Assembly (NCBI RefSeq): GCF_003254395.2
Contig: NC_037650.1
Location: 1,550,001-1,614,000 of the forward strand
Length of the DNA: 64,000 nt
Source: Apis mellifera
Lineage: Eukaryota > Arthropoda > Insecta > Hymenoptera > Apidae
Direction of reading: 5' to 3'
Position numbers and translations under genes: made by a program. The notes under the pieces are model-generated. The model was given only the letters and a program-made list of their open reading frames with translations. It made no database searches and was not told where the DNA came from. Of this stretch, positions 49,901-61,595 are shown piece by piece. Positions within the stretch are counted from its first letter, which is position 1; each line of letters opens with the position of its first letter.

Positions 49901-50060
49901 AAAAAAAGAATTTCGTAATGACACGTGTAGCGAAACGTAATGTAGCAAAACGTGACGATGATTCATCGTCACATAAACTCTTGCTTCTAAAGAAAGGTTA
50001 TGTTAGCTAAAAAAACTGCGAAGACTATAGAACTAAGATACATCTTAAACGTTTTACTTC
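49901..50060. promoter_or_regulatory. Compact island: E-box, 15-bp tandem repeat, 21-bp palindrome
   Basis: ACACGTGT, a CACGTG E-box, lies at 49,921-49,928. Next come two abutting 15-bp repeats, TGTAGCGAAACGTAA (49,926-49,940) and TGTAGCAAAACGTGA (49,941-49,955), matching at 13 of 15. Then comes a perfect palindrome, GTGACGATGA-T-TCATCGTCAC (49,952-49,972). The features overlap end to end. Such dense symmetric, GC-containing structure in A/T desert suggests a multi-protein binding site. Function is unknown. Confidence 0.45.
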
Positions 50061-50200
50061 TGGAAACTGTGAATTATATTTCTATAGTAATAATATATTG
50101 CGATATTTTTCTCGGAATAAATATATACATACATGATGTAATTTATTTATAAGATATCATTAGAGAGTCGATAAAGAGGCGATAAAAATGTACACAAATT

Positions 50201-50385
50201 TACAAAAATGTTAATCTAATAAATTGAGATTTATTTATTAAATTATAAGTAATTTAAATTTAATTAGATGAAGCGAAAAAGAAATAAAGTGAGGTGATAG
50301 AGATAGAACAGTCTCTCTCTATTTTCGTTTCGTATTTTAAATTATTTAATAAATGAGTTTTAACCAACAATTTTGTATATTAACT
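50201..50385. mobile_element. Palindromic MITE-like copy A
   Basis: The left arm (50,201-50,285: TACAAAAATGTTAATCTAAT, then TTTATTTATTAAATTATAAG, TAATTTAAATTTAATTAGAT, GAAGCGAAAAAGAAATAAAG) pairs with the right arm (about 50,310-50,379). The right-arm complement starts TACAAAATTGTTGGTTAAAA, then CTCATTTATTAAATAATTTA, ATACGAAACGAAAATAGAG. The two arm starts agree well (TACAAAA-TGTT), suggesting true element ends near 50,201 and 50,379. About 180 bp, non-coding. Confidence 0.6.
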
Positions 50386-50389
50386 TTTA

Positions 50390-51359
50390 TGATTATTTTT
50401 TCTTCTACAATTTCATCGATCAAAAATATTTTATATACATATATATATTAACATTCTATATATATAGAGCGCGTTTCAAAAATATAGTAATATAACTTAA
50501 TTAAAGTAATTTCAAATAACTTTTTTTTTACAAAAATTTTTTTTTTTACTTTATTTACAAATTATTAATAAAAAGTTATTAAACAATTCAAAATATACAT
50601 ATACATAATATATGAACGAAATAAAAATTTAATACAGTTTTTAATAAATTGATTATTTTGATAAAAAATTAAATTGTCTTTTAAATATATATTTTCAATA
50701 TTTAATTTTTTTTGTTTAGAAAATTTATTAGAATATTGCAGATTTGTGATCGAATTAATATAAGAGTTTTAATACTTATAATTGAAAATAATATTAATCG
50801 AAGTTTGAATCAACAAATTCAATATATTTTATTTATTGAAAAACAAAATTTACAAGTAAAATTAATTATTTCATATATATGAAATTAATAATTTCATATA
50901 TAACATTTATTTAATACATTATTAGAACAATATTATTAGAATTTATTTTTTTATAAATAAAAATAAATTAAATATATTTGATTTATTTGTTTATTTGTTG
51001 TTTTACGATAATTTCTAAATTAGCTGTCATACTATTAAAATTTTTTTTTTTCCTAAGATTTTCTGTGTTTTAAAATATATTATAAAGTATTGCATCCTAT
51101 ACATGAATGGCTAAATTCATTCAATTCAAATTGATTAAAAATCGATAGAAAAATAAAAACGAAAAATAATTCATTTCATCGCTTTTTTTTTGCTGCGAAC
51201 ACAGTCGCAACAAATGATTAATATTTTAGAAAATTCTTCATACAATATACAGTTGATTCCAAAAATATCCAACTTTATAAATATTTTGTATTTTTAATAT
51301 ATGATTTTTCATCAAATAATTCATCAAATATATTTCAATTTTCAATTCATTCATCAAAT
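50390..51359. other. A/T-rich spacer
   Basis: Background sequence with poly-T runs. TTCATCAAATA recurs three times at about 51,308-51,362, just before the next block. No coding signal is seen. Confidence 0.5.
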
Positions 51360-51945
51360 ATCATCTGTGTTCAGATATTGAAGAGGATAATGCTTTTTGA
51401 GTGAAGAATTTGGACAACCCTTTGCTTTATATATTTGTTAGAAATAATTTGACATAGTTGGAATATCAACATAATTTTGGGACTTGATGATATTTTCCAC
51501 TTATGCCAATCTGAACGGCAATTAGTATCATCGTATTTGAGAAAAATTAAAAACACTTTAAATTAGATTTCTGGAAAATAGCGGATTTTGTGGAGTTACA
51601 GTCTCATTCTAGGAATTTTTCTTAAATTGGGAATATCGCTCAATTAGTACGCTGGTCCATAATGTTATTGGTTGTTTGTTTACTACTCCTGATCTCACGA
51701 GATAACCATAAAAGAAATTTAGAGGGTACGAGTGTTTTGAGAGGATTTTTTGAATATTAGAATTTTTAAAAATTTAGAACTCTTTCAGAATTTTTGAAAT
51801 CTCAAAACCTTCTCAACTTAGAACTCTTTCAATTTCAGAATTGTTTGAATCTCAAAACCTTTTCAAAGAATTCTTATAAGCTCAGAACTTTTTACATCTT
51901 ACAATCTTCCGAAGTTATAATCTTGAACTTTAGAACATTGTGAAT
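51360..51945. repeat. Unassigned GC-richer block, possibly a repeat-family fragment
   Basis: Unlike the CpG islands, this block is moderately balanced but CpG-poor (GGGACTTGATGATATTTTCC, GGAATATCGCTCAATTAGTA, CGCTGGTCCATAATGTTATT, ACTCCTGATCTCACGAG) and runs directly into a degenerate tandem repeat. A minus-strand frame of 61 codons (51,371-51,556) starts at GTG and includes SDWHKWKISSSPKIMLIF, which resembles no transposon domain I can name. It may be a decayed mobile-element fragment or non-coding RNA copy. Confidence 0.3.
51774..51940. repeat. Degenerate tandem repeat of TTAGAACTCTTTC / CTCAAAACCTT
   Basis: TTAGAACTCTTTCAGAATTT, then GAAATCTCAAAACCTTCTCA (from 51,774) recurs as TTAGAACTCTTTCAATTTCA, GAATTGTTTGAATCTCAAAA, CCTTTTCAAAG (from 51,818) and again as CTCAGAACTTTTTACATC and CTTGAACTTTAGAACATTGT. 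Unit length varies from about 44 to 63 bp. The repeated words GAACT and CTCA(A/G)AAC suggest an older, longer minisatellite. Confidence 0.7.
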
Positions 51946-54900
51946 TTAATAATAAACATAAATCTTTATTAGCATATGAACTTTACTTTTAATTGCCTTA
52001 CAATAGAATTTAGTAACAATAAATTTTTAATAAATTATTTTAATATTTTATTACAACATACATTTAAAGTTTTATTATATACCATAGTCCAAGTTTAATA
52101 ATCTGTTTACAAAATTTATAATAATTATCATTAGATCCTATATCTAATGTAATCGAATATTTTTCAATATTTCTCTTTAAAAAAAATATAATATGTACAG
52201 TTTTATACAGGTTATTAATATTTAAAATGATTAAAATGTCAGTTTTAAATACTAAAACAAATACAAATATACAGACATTGCTATAAATAATCTAGTAAAC
52301 TAGTAAAATTAATATAATTTTTTTAAAGTAATAATATGAATTTTATATTACATAATAAAAATAGTAAAAGTGATTATTTACATGAAAAATATTTAAATAA
52401 TTTAAAAATTTATATTTATTTGCAAAAATTATATAAAATATGATTTCAAATGATTTCAAGTACTGTTATGAAATCTATTTCGTAAAAAAAATATTTAATT
52501 TTTTAATTATACTAATAATAGAATATATATATAATATATAATAATAAACATATATGATAGAATTTTTGAAACATTATAAAAATTAATATTATAATGATAT
52601 TATATGTGTATATGGTTTTATCATTATATTATATAATTATAATTAAAATTAATTTCAAACGATTTTAAACAATTCGTAAAAAAATTTTAGATTTAGTAAT
52701 TTTTATTCAAAAAATATTTAATTAAAAGCATTTTTTTTAATTTCATTTATTAAATTATTTGAAAAAATAAAATATTATAAAAAAATAGAAAAAAAATAAA
52801 GTTAAAATCAATACAAATCGCTATAATTTATAAAATTAAATCTTCTCTTCAAATATTCAAAGATGAAAACAAAAATGTTTTGAATTAAAAAACAATTTTC
52901 ATTAAAATTTTTGCCAATTGAGAATTATTTAAAAATTATTATAAATTAAATATAATTTAAAAAAAGTTACACAATAGAAAATTATTAAAAAAAACATTAT
53001 GTGCAGAAATAATCATAAATAAATGCCTAAACAATTCTATTAGATTGATAGTGACGAGTTGCAACACATTAAAAACATTGCATATATTGCTGCTATTTTC
53101 AAATTAAAATTAAAATTAAAATTATTAAAATTAAAAACTATTTTAACATTGATTATGTCTTTTTCAGAAATATCTCTAAATTTGATGTTATATAGTAAAT
53201 TCATATCAAATAACAGTTTTTGTAAAAATAAAAAATACTTGATAACTACGTAAATTAAGATAAATAAAAATACTACGTAAATAAAAACTATGATTTTTTA
53301 AAAATTCTTTTTAAAAACGATTTTTTTAAATTTATTAAATATTTACAACTTTAATTATAAATAATTGTAATTATGTATATTATCGTATTCAGAAACTTTT
53401 CTCCTGTCTTTTAAAATTAATTTGAAGTTTCTAATATTTTTAATTAGCATGTAATATCTTATTTTTGACAAAAAAAACGCATATTGTTTTTACAATAATT
53501 CGTGTTTATTGAAAAGTAAAGATAATTACACTAATTGGATTTGTATTTAAGGTTTTTATAAAAATCATAATAATTATTTATATAAAGTATTATATTATAA
53601 AATTAAATTCGTATTGAATAATACAATTATTAAATTGTATCCTAATTAATATTAACTTTAATTTATTATACAGACAGTAAATAGTCAATAGATATTAATA
53701 ATGAAATAATTAAAATAACATTAATAATAAAACATAACAATAGTAATAAAACAATTTATATAAAAACACAATTTTATAGTATTACTTTAATATATGTACA
53801 TAAATATATATATTATTATTTAAATGCTAGATATATTTCTAATAATGAGAATTAATCAATTAAATTATAAAATCATTGTAATATATTATAAGTTTAACTA
53901 TTCATGATATTTTATTAAACAATTATATTATTCAATTGTTCGTAAAATTATTACCGATTGAATAATCTTGATTTTTATTAAATCTATTATTTTTTTAATA
54001 ATTTTTCTTTATACTGATGTACATACGTATTTAAAAAAAGAAATATAGAAAAAATATAGTAAATAGATTCTGTCAATTTATTTTAGGAAAAAACATACGC
54101 GTTAATCAAAACAATCAATATATAATCTTTACTCATTTATTTTGATTTATAATTACATGTGCAAATGATTCTATTAATATCTATTAATATCTTCCAGAAA
54201 CAATATTTATTACGCTTAAATAGCATATAAAAATAAATTTATGTATATATCGAAAAAAAATTTTGACTTTTAAAATTAAGATTTTATAAATCACTAATAT
54301 TTAATAAATTAATAATAATAAATAAAGAATGCTAATAATTTCAATTAATTTAAAATAATAAATATGATTTTATAAATTTTCTAATTTTAAACATCAATTT
54401 TTTTTACATCAAACAATTTCTGTTAAAATATCTATTTATAACATAAATTATATTAGATTATATATACAAATAATAATATATAAAGATATATTATTTTTTA
54501 ATCAAAAAAATAATCATATTTGATTATTTTTTATAGTTATTTAATTACAAATATTTATTTTTACAAAATATTTTTTACAAGAAAATCATTGATTATTTCA
54601 TATTTTCAGAAAATATAATATTTACATGATTTTATACAAAATCATCAATTTTTACTTATTTGTTTTGATCAAAATTTTAAAGTGTACATAAATTAATATA
54701 AAACGAAATTTAAAAAATATAATTTATCTTATTTTAATTTTTCAAGATTTTAATTGAAATAAATATTTTTATTTTTGCAACGATATAAAATTTTATAAAT
54801 AAATATATTTTTAAATATATTTATATTATTATTTATTACATTTTATCATATTATTTGTTTATTTATATTATTTATAAAATATAAAAATATAATATTATAT

Positions 54901-55369
54901 ATTTATTCGTATAAATAAATATATAAATATAATATAATATATATATTCGTTGATTTTAATTAAATTATATTTTGTTTATATCGAATTGAAATACAAAAAT
55001 TATAAATATTAAATAGTTACAATAGTTAAATAGAATTTACAGTATTTGTTTATAATTTAGATATTAAATAAAATAGTATATCTACAAATAATATTTATTT
55101 ATAAATATTTCAGTATTTCAATATATATTTATTTTAATTTATTTAAAATTTTTCTCAATTTCATGATAATATTTGCAAATTTGACCGTTCCAAATCCAAT
55201 ATTTGAAAAGTCGATTATCGAAATAAGATTGTCTTCCTATTTATTATTTATTATTTGTAATATATTCTATCATTGCAAAAATATTAATAATGTTTTAGTA
55301 TAAGAATTAGAAATCGAAGTGATTTGTTCTCACTTTGAAACAATTGAGAAAATATAGCATCATAAAAAA
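51946..55369. other. A/T-rich spacer, nothing recognised
   Basis: Background A/T. A Leu/Lys-rich frame at 53,059-53,253 results from AAATTAAAATT repeats. Hairpins such as ATACAATT-ATTA-AATTGTAT at about 53,621-53,640 are of chance size. Confidence 0.55.
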
Positions 55370-55565
55370 ATTTTTTATCTTACGATCTTTTCTGATTGGA
55401 ACTGCCGGTAACATGTTATTCATGACATGAAAGTTTCATGGAAACAAGCCTAGAGGGAGAAAGAAGAGCAAGGAAAAAGAAAGGAATTTACAAAGATTGA
55501 ATCAAATCGTCAACAATGAGAACCAAAACTTTCTTGGAAATTGAACTTCTCCGAGAAATATTTTC
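55370..55565. promoter_or_regulatory. GC-richer island with CATG palindromes
   Basis: About 190 bp. GGAACTGCCGGTAACATGTT, then ATTCATGACATGAAAGTTTC and ATGGAAACAAGCCTAGAGGG. CATG occurs four times in 35 bp (about 55,413-55,441), with TAACATGTTA and TTTCATGG...TCATGACATGA symmetry. A purine-rich run follows (GAGGGAGAAAGAAGAGCAAG). Frames are closed. Candidate regulatory element. Confidence 0.33.
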
Positions 55566-56485
55566 TACTATTTTTTTTTACTTGTAAACATTTTTATGAT
55601 TAATCATGTTTAAAATTATCACTTTGAATTTTTTATCGTAAAATTTAAAATATCATAAATTACTACTTAAAGATACAAAATGCAAAAAAGGATATCATAT
55701 TAATAGAATTTCATGATTATGAAATATTTGTTTAATTAACAATAAAATTTTTTAAAACTAACTTATTGTAAAAAATTTTGCAAGAAAATTTTATAATTTT
55801 TTTTAATGATAATAAAATGTCTAAAAAATATTCATTTTTATTATAAATTAAAGTAATTTGAAATGTTTATTAATATTTTTATTATGAATTAATGAAAATT
55901 TGATATTTTGTAATTAAGAAATCAATAATTTTTAATATCAGTTTTTTTTAATATCAACTTAAAAATATTTTCAGCAAAGTCGAAAATTTTGTGTTACAAT
56001 TCGAAATCTGTATCAAAATTAGGAAATTATGTAATTGTGGCAATTCTAGTTATACTATGACAGCAGTTTTTAATTATTTTTAAATTTTTATCTCTTTCAT
56101 TTTGTACGGTAATAAAAAAATTTTGATATGATCAAAAATTTTTATTCTAATTGATCTTCGAGATTAAGAATTTATCTAAATAAAATATTTGAACATTAAT
56201 TTATATTCTTTATTTATATAATACATAACTTTATTAAATTTATTAAATATTATTACTAAAGATTATTGAAATAATAAAATAAATAACTTATTTGAATAAA
56301 AAATATTTCTTTAAATTTCATTAGATAATTATAATATTATTCTTTTTATTTTTTATTTTTTATTTTTATTTTTATTTTTTATTATTCTTTATTTTATTAT
56401 TTGAAAATAAATGATTTTTAAAATAATTTTTTATATATTATACGAACTATTGTATTATATATTAAAAATAACTATTTTCTTACAC

Positions 56486-56490
<5 letters not shown>

Positions 56491-56533
<43 letters not shown>
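56491..56533. repeat. (TA)21 microsatellite
   Basis: 43 bp of uninterrupted T/A alternation. Confidence 0.95.
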
Positions 56534-56535
<2 letters not shown>

Positions 56536-57308
56536 CTAATACAATATGTTAATTGAAATGAGATCAATTTTAAGTCCAAATATTATTACATTGCAAAATA
56601 ATTTATCATTTATCATTATGTATTGTTAAATGTATATAATAAAAATATTGTATGTAATGTAAAATTCAAACTTTTTATTATTTATAAAATTAATATATGC
56701 TGGCTAGAAACACTCATTTTATATTTTATATTTATATATTGCATCAGCAGTTACCATATTTTCGCTAAGTTTCTTCTAAATTGCAATGAGTAATCCATTA
56801 ATGACTTAACTATCGTTAAATAGTATTCACAAAAAAGATATGATTATTTTAATATTAAATTGTAAAATAATTGTAAATTATATTTTTGCTTTCTTATATA
56901 AATGCACGCGATAAATAACTAAAAATAAATGATGAAATATAGAAGAAAAGGATATTTTTTTCATAATATTATTAAAAATTAGTCTCCATAATATTTAACT
57001 TATTAAAATTTAAATTTGATTGACAAATTTTGTGAAATTCACAAATAATTTAAAAATTATTATTTTCATCGATTTTAAATTCTTATTCAATAATTTTAAT
57101 AATATAATTTTTGTTTTTATTTTAATAATGTTTTTTACTAAATAAAAATAATTTTAGATGAAAAAATTTGAATTAGATTTAAAATAAATTAAATAAAATT
57201 ATTACTTTGCAAATATTTTTAATTTTTTTATATTATACTTGAATGTTTTATATATTCATTTTAGAATTAATTTAACGTAAAATTAAAGACAAAAATATTA
57301 TAAATTTG

Positions 57309-57399
57309 TTTGATTTCTTATTTTTATTATATTATTAATATAATTTCTATTATTATTTTTATTATATTATTAATAATATAATAAAAATAAGAAATCAAA
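57309..57399. repeat. Perfect 32-bp inverted repeat with 27-bp loop
   Basis: The left arm 57,309-57,340 (TTTGATTTCTTATTTTTATT, then ATATTATTAATA) is exactly complementary to 57,368-57,399. The arm is not a simple alternating run and includes paired G/C positions. A perfect 32-bp match in a drifting background implies recent origin or maintenance. DNA could extrude a cruciform, and RNA would fold into a stable hairpin. Confidence 0.9.
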
Positions 57400-57853
57400 T
57401 ATGTTTAAAAATATAAAATTTAAACTTTATTGTGTATCAAAGATTAATTTTACATTAAATTATCTTTTGCATCAAAAATCTAAAAAATTGAAAATAAATT
57501 TCTAATTTTCAATAGAAAATGATCTTATAATTTTTTTTTCCTTTCATTCTAAATAATATTTTGCTATTGATTTAAGATAAAATATATAAAATAGTTTACA
57601 TGGGTCAATAATTGAGTTAATCCTTTATTTAAAAAAAACGTAAACAAATTTTATTGTAAAAATTTTATTGTTAATAGAAATGTATATTTAAATAGTATTT
57701 CTTAACGTAATTTCCCAACATTTCCAAAATATATATAATAAAGACTTAGCTTATAGATATTATTTCATGTAATTTTTCAAAAAATTTTTTTGTTTATATT
57801 ATATTTCTCATTTATTCTTTATTTATACTATTTATATTATATTTATTATGTTG

Positions 57854-57913
57854 TTCATTTATTATTTTCTTTATTTGTTATTTATATGTTCTTCATTTAT
57901 TATTTTCTTTATT
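57854..57913. repeat. Perfect 22-bp direct repeat
   Basis: TTCATTTATTATTTTCTTTA plus TT occurs at 57,854-57,875 and 57,892-57,913 (38-bp period), with similar T-rich sequence continuing after each. A small local duplication in a pyrimidine-rich tract. Confidence 0.85.
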
Positions 57914-58203
57914 ATTTTTTATTCTTTTTTCTTTATCATTGCATCCTTCATTTTATTATCTATAAAGTAATCAAAATAATTAAAATTATTCGCACTTATA
58001 TATTTTTCATATTTTTGAAGAAATCTATATGAAAAATCGCTCAATAAATAAGGCATTTTGAAAATAATTTTTTCTCTGAAAAATTTTACATACCATATAT
58101 TTTAAATTTAGATTTATTTATTGTATAAGATTCCATTATTTAATAAAATAAAAAATTTATTAAGAAATTAAGAAAAAATTTTTTATTAAGAAAGAATTTT
58201 TTA

Positions 58204-58265
58204 ATGTAACATATAATTGATTAATGCAGTTCAATCGATATCCTACATCAATTATAATGTTACAT
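58204..58265. repeat. Inverted repeat, 18/19-bp arms
   Basis: ATGTAACATATAATTGAT (from 58,204) is mirrored at 58,247-58,265, whose complement is ATGTAACATTATAATTGAT, a single-base gap. The 25-bp loop contains TCAATCGATATCC. A further ATTGATG/CATCAAT pair downstream (to about 58,330) could extend the fold. Confidence 0.7.
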
Positions 58266-59793
58266 CAATATCTTTTTTAGATTAAATATTGAATTGATGT
58301 TAATATCTTTATATGATTGACATCAAATCTAGAATTGTAAAAGGCGCTTATTAATTAATATTCAATTGAATTATTAATTCATAAATTCAATTTCTGATAT
58401 TTGTAAATATTTCTTAATGTATCATAATGGTAATTTTGTTATCTTTCTACATTTTCAATGATATTCGCAGCAATTTTCAAAATATTCTTCATTATTTAAT
58501 TGTTAATAATTGATAATTACAATTAAATTATTTTTTTTATCATTAATTTTAATTTTTTTCATTTATTTACTTATATATTAATTACCAATTATAAATATGT
58601 AAAATAAACATTATAATAATAAGTACACAAATAAATATATATATATATCCTAATACTATACATATATAGTAATTGTAATTCATACAATAAAAAATAATTT
58701 TTTAGCAAAAAGTAATTTTAAAAAGAAAAATTATAATAAGAAAATAATGATATATGAATAATACTATTGAAATAAGTGAAAAATTAATTATCATAAAAAT
58801 AAATGAATTACGGATTTATATGTTTATGCAAAATTTGATTATACAGATATACCTATGATGCAAAAAACACAAAATATTCAAAGTATAATATTCATTTTAA
58901 TATTTGAGAAATAAAACAAATCTCCATTTAAATTTTATTTTTTAAACATGTTCATAAAAATTTGATTTTGTATAAAAATTCGCAATTTCATATTAAATAA
59001 TAACATATCTTATTTATTATTGCAATAATAATATTGGAATTTAAATCTGGATTCCCATGATAGATCGAACGATCTTTCCGAACAAAAATGAAAACATTTT
59101 CTAAATGTTCATAAAAATCACATTTTTACACTATAAATATAAAAACAAATATAACTTTGTTGTAATGTGCAATACCTATATCATATCTATAATTATTTTT
59201 GAACAAATGTTTTTATTATTTTATTACCTAAATACTTGAATATTTTTTAAATTTTATATATAATTTTATATACTGTAATACATTATATTACAAAACGAGA
59301 AAACGACGCCACATAATGTCGAAATATAGAAGAATAACAAATATTAGTAACCTTTAATAATAAAGCGTTTTTATTATTATTTATTTACTTTATTTATTTA
59401 CAGGATATCCCATTTTAAATGATCCATACAATTATTTGTGTAACTATTAATTTTTTAAATAATCTCTCAAATAGAAATTGTGTTATTTCGAAGGAGATGT
59501 TTATAAATCTTATTAAGGTAGATATAAAGCTAATTACTTTAGCATATAAATTATTATAATTATAACTAATTTATTTTCTCATAATTATAATATATTATAA
59601 TTGAAGTTAATTTATTTTTTTATATAAAACAATTATTTTTTCATATTTTTTAAAAATTTTTTTAATTTCTTTAAACATAAAAATTATTGTAACGAAGAAA
59701 TATGATGAAGTAACGAATATTGAAAACTTACAATTATTTTAATACTAAATTCCATATTCAATGGAGTAAAATCAATTTTACAATCAGGTAATT

Positions 59794-59832
59794 GAAGACC
59801 ACTTTTAATCAAACTGATTAAAAGTGGTTTTC
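59794..59832. repeat. Tight 14-18 bp hairpin with 3-nt loop
   Basis: ACCACTTTTAATCA (59,798-59,811), loop AAC, TGATTAAAAGTGGT (59,815-59,828) is perfect over 14 bp. It extends to 18 bp with one G-U pair and is followed by a T-rich stretch. It lies 35 bp upstream of the next GC island. Possibly a structured RNA element or snap-back mutation product. Confidence 0.85.
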
Positions 59833-59839
59833 TTTTCTT

Positions 59840-60077
59840 CTATGTATGTGATCTATTTTATTTCCAGGCACGATCGAACAAGTGGGAAACTGACTTCCGT
59901 TCGAGGACATCAATCTTTTTATTCGTTTCGAATGCAAAATGTATTCCAATGAATCGATTAAACATAAACAAAAGAAGTGAATCGTTAACTGAAGTGTTTC
60001 TTCTTTGTCAACGGAATTCTTTCTTTCATAAATATAATAGGATGTTACTCAAAGTTAAGCAACATTGCTTAAAATGA
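59840..60077 (+). promoter_or_regulatory. GC-richer island; open frame behind an acceptor-like site
   Basis: The island has CACGATCGAACAAGTGGGAA, CTTCCGTTCGAGGACATC and AATCGATTAAACATAAACAA. TATTTTATTTCCAG at about 59,854-59,867 looks like a 3' splice site. A frame open since 59,808 then continues 69 codons from 59,868 to TGA 60,075-60,077 (beginning ARSNKWETDFRSRTS). No family is recognised and no donor-bounded exon is defined. It could be a terminal exon of an unseen gene. More likely it is a conserved element with a fortuitous frame. Confidence 0.28.
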
Positions 60078-60798
60078 TTGAAATATTATTTATATAAAAT
60101 AATAATAAATAAGAAAAAATATTTCTTAAAAAATTGTTATTGTATATTTTTATACATTATATTTGAATATTATACAGAATTATACAATATTTTATTGTTC
60201 AATATAAATCGTATATTTAAATAATTTAATCTCGAAAAAAAAATTTAATTTAATTTTTTTAATAAATTTAAAAATTTATAAATTTCATAGATATGCAAAA
60301 ATATACATTAATAGATAGAAATTTTATATTAATAACAAAATTAAAAATATCTAAAATTGCTGCTACTTTTTTCTATCTATTCTATTTATATTCTAATTAT
60401 TTAATAAAATATAATTAATAAATTATCTAAATACATAATTTTTCAAATAGATAAATTATTTTAACGGCTAATTTATTTGTTATGATTATTTTAAAAATTT
60501 CGTTTCTTTTTTTCTTTATGTAAAATACTTGATGAACAAAATTTTATAAGAATAGAAATTTAAACATTGCATTGCACGTATAATAAAAAAAAATATTTAT
60601 TTCGATTAATCGTTCAAATTCATATTAAAAAATATATAATTAAAATATTTCTTACATATTCGTAAAATCAAATAAATGCTTCATATATATATATATATAA
60701 TATATCAATTAATATAGAAATAAATTATTTCAAATTAATCAAAGAATTTAATACAGAAAAAATATTTATATCCAAATATTTTTATTTTTTATTTTAAA

Positions 60799-60879
<81 letters not shown>
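60799..60879. repeat. (TTA)27 microsatellite, 81 bp
   Basis: 27 uninterrupted trinucleotide units of the same motif as the 252-bp array near 1.5 kb. Confidence 0.96.
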
Positions 60880-60883
<4 letters not shown>

Positions 60884-61569
60884 TTTATCCGTCATTCATA
60901 AATACAGAAAGTTCATGAAAAAATTTTTAAAAAATTTAAAATTTAATATATTGATTTTAAAATTTATTGCAATAAGATCTTAATTCAATTAAAGGAAATA
61001 AATTTGAATACAATAGAATATCCATATTTGATAACAAATAATTAGAAATTTCTTTTTTTATATTTCATTTTAATATTTCATTTTATATTTCATTTATTTG
61101 ACTTTATTATAAATTCTATTTATTTTTTTTTTTATTTACAAAAGTAATCTATTAACTTCACAATAAATACAAATTTAATAATTTATAAAATAATATCAAT
61201 TAATAATAACATCAATTAACAATAATATGAAGTTTAAAAAAATTTAATGTAAGATATTTTCATTGATTCTTTTAACATTTCATTATCTATGGAAATGTTT
61301 CTATTATATTATCTTAATTATTAATTAATTTTTAATTTTTATATTTAACATTCTAATTTTAATTTTTGTATATAATTTTAAATAATTTTAGCCATCGCCA
61401 AATATCTTATTAATTTATATTTTGCTTGTTATACTTTATAAATGTTTCTTATTCTAATTTTTACAAATATAATACGAAATTATAATCTTAAGCACTATTT
61501 ATTTGCAATAATTCTACTTAATCTAATCTAATAAAATCAAATAACGAAAAGAAAAATATTATTATTAAA

Positions 61570-61595
61570 TATTATTATTATTATTATTATTATTA
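61570..61595. repeat. (ATT)8 short microsatellite
   Basis: 26 bp of ATT repeats about 0.7 kb after the larger array. Same motif. Confidence 0.9.

Larger units (their letters stand above)
55566..59790. other. A/T-rich spacer with hairpins
   Basis: Background sequence holding the TA array, hairpins and direct repeat listed separately, plus T-rich (TTTTTA)n at about 56,341-56,400. AGATCG-AA-CGATCT (59,062-59,075) is a small GC-containing inverted repeat. The frame at 57,790-58,032 starts at TTG and is low complexity. Confidence 0.5.
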
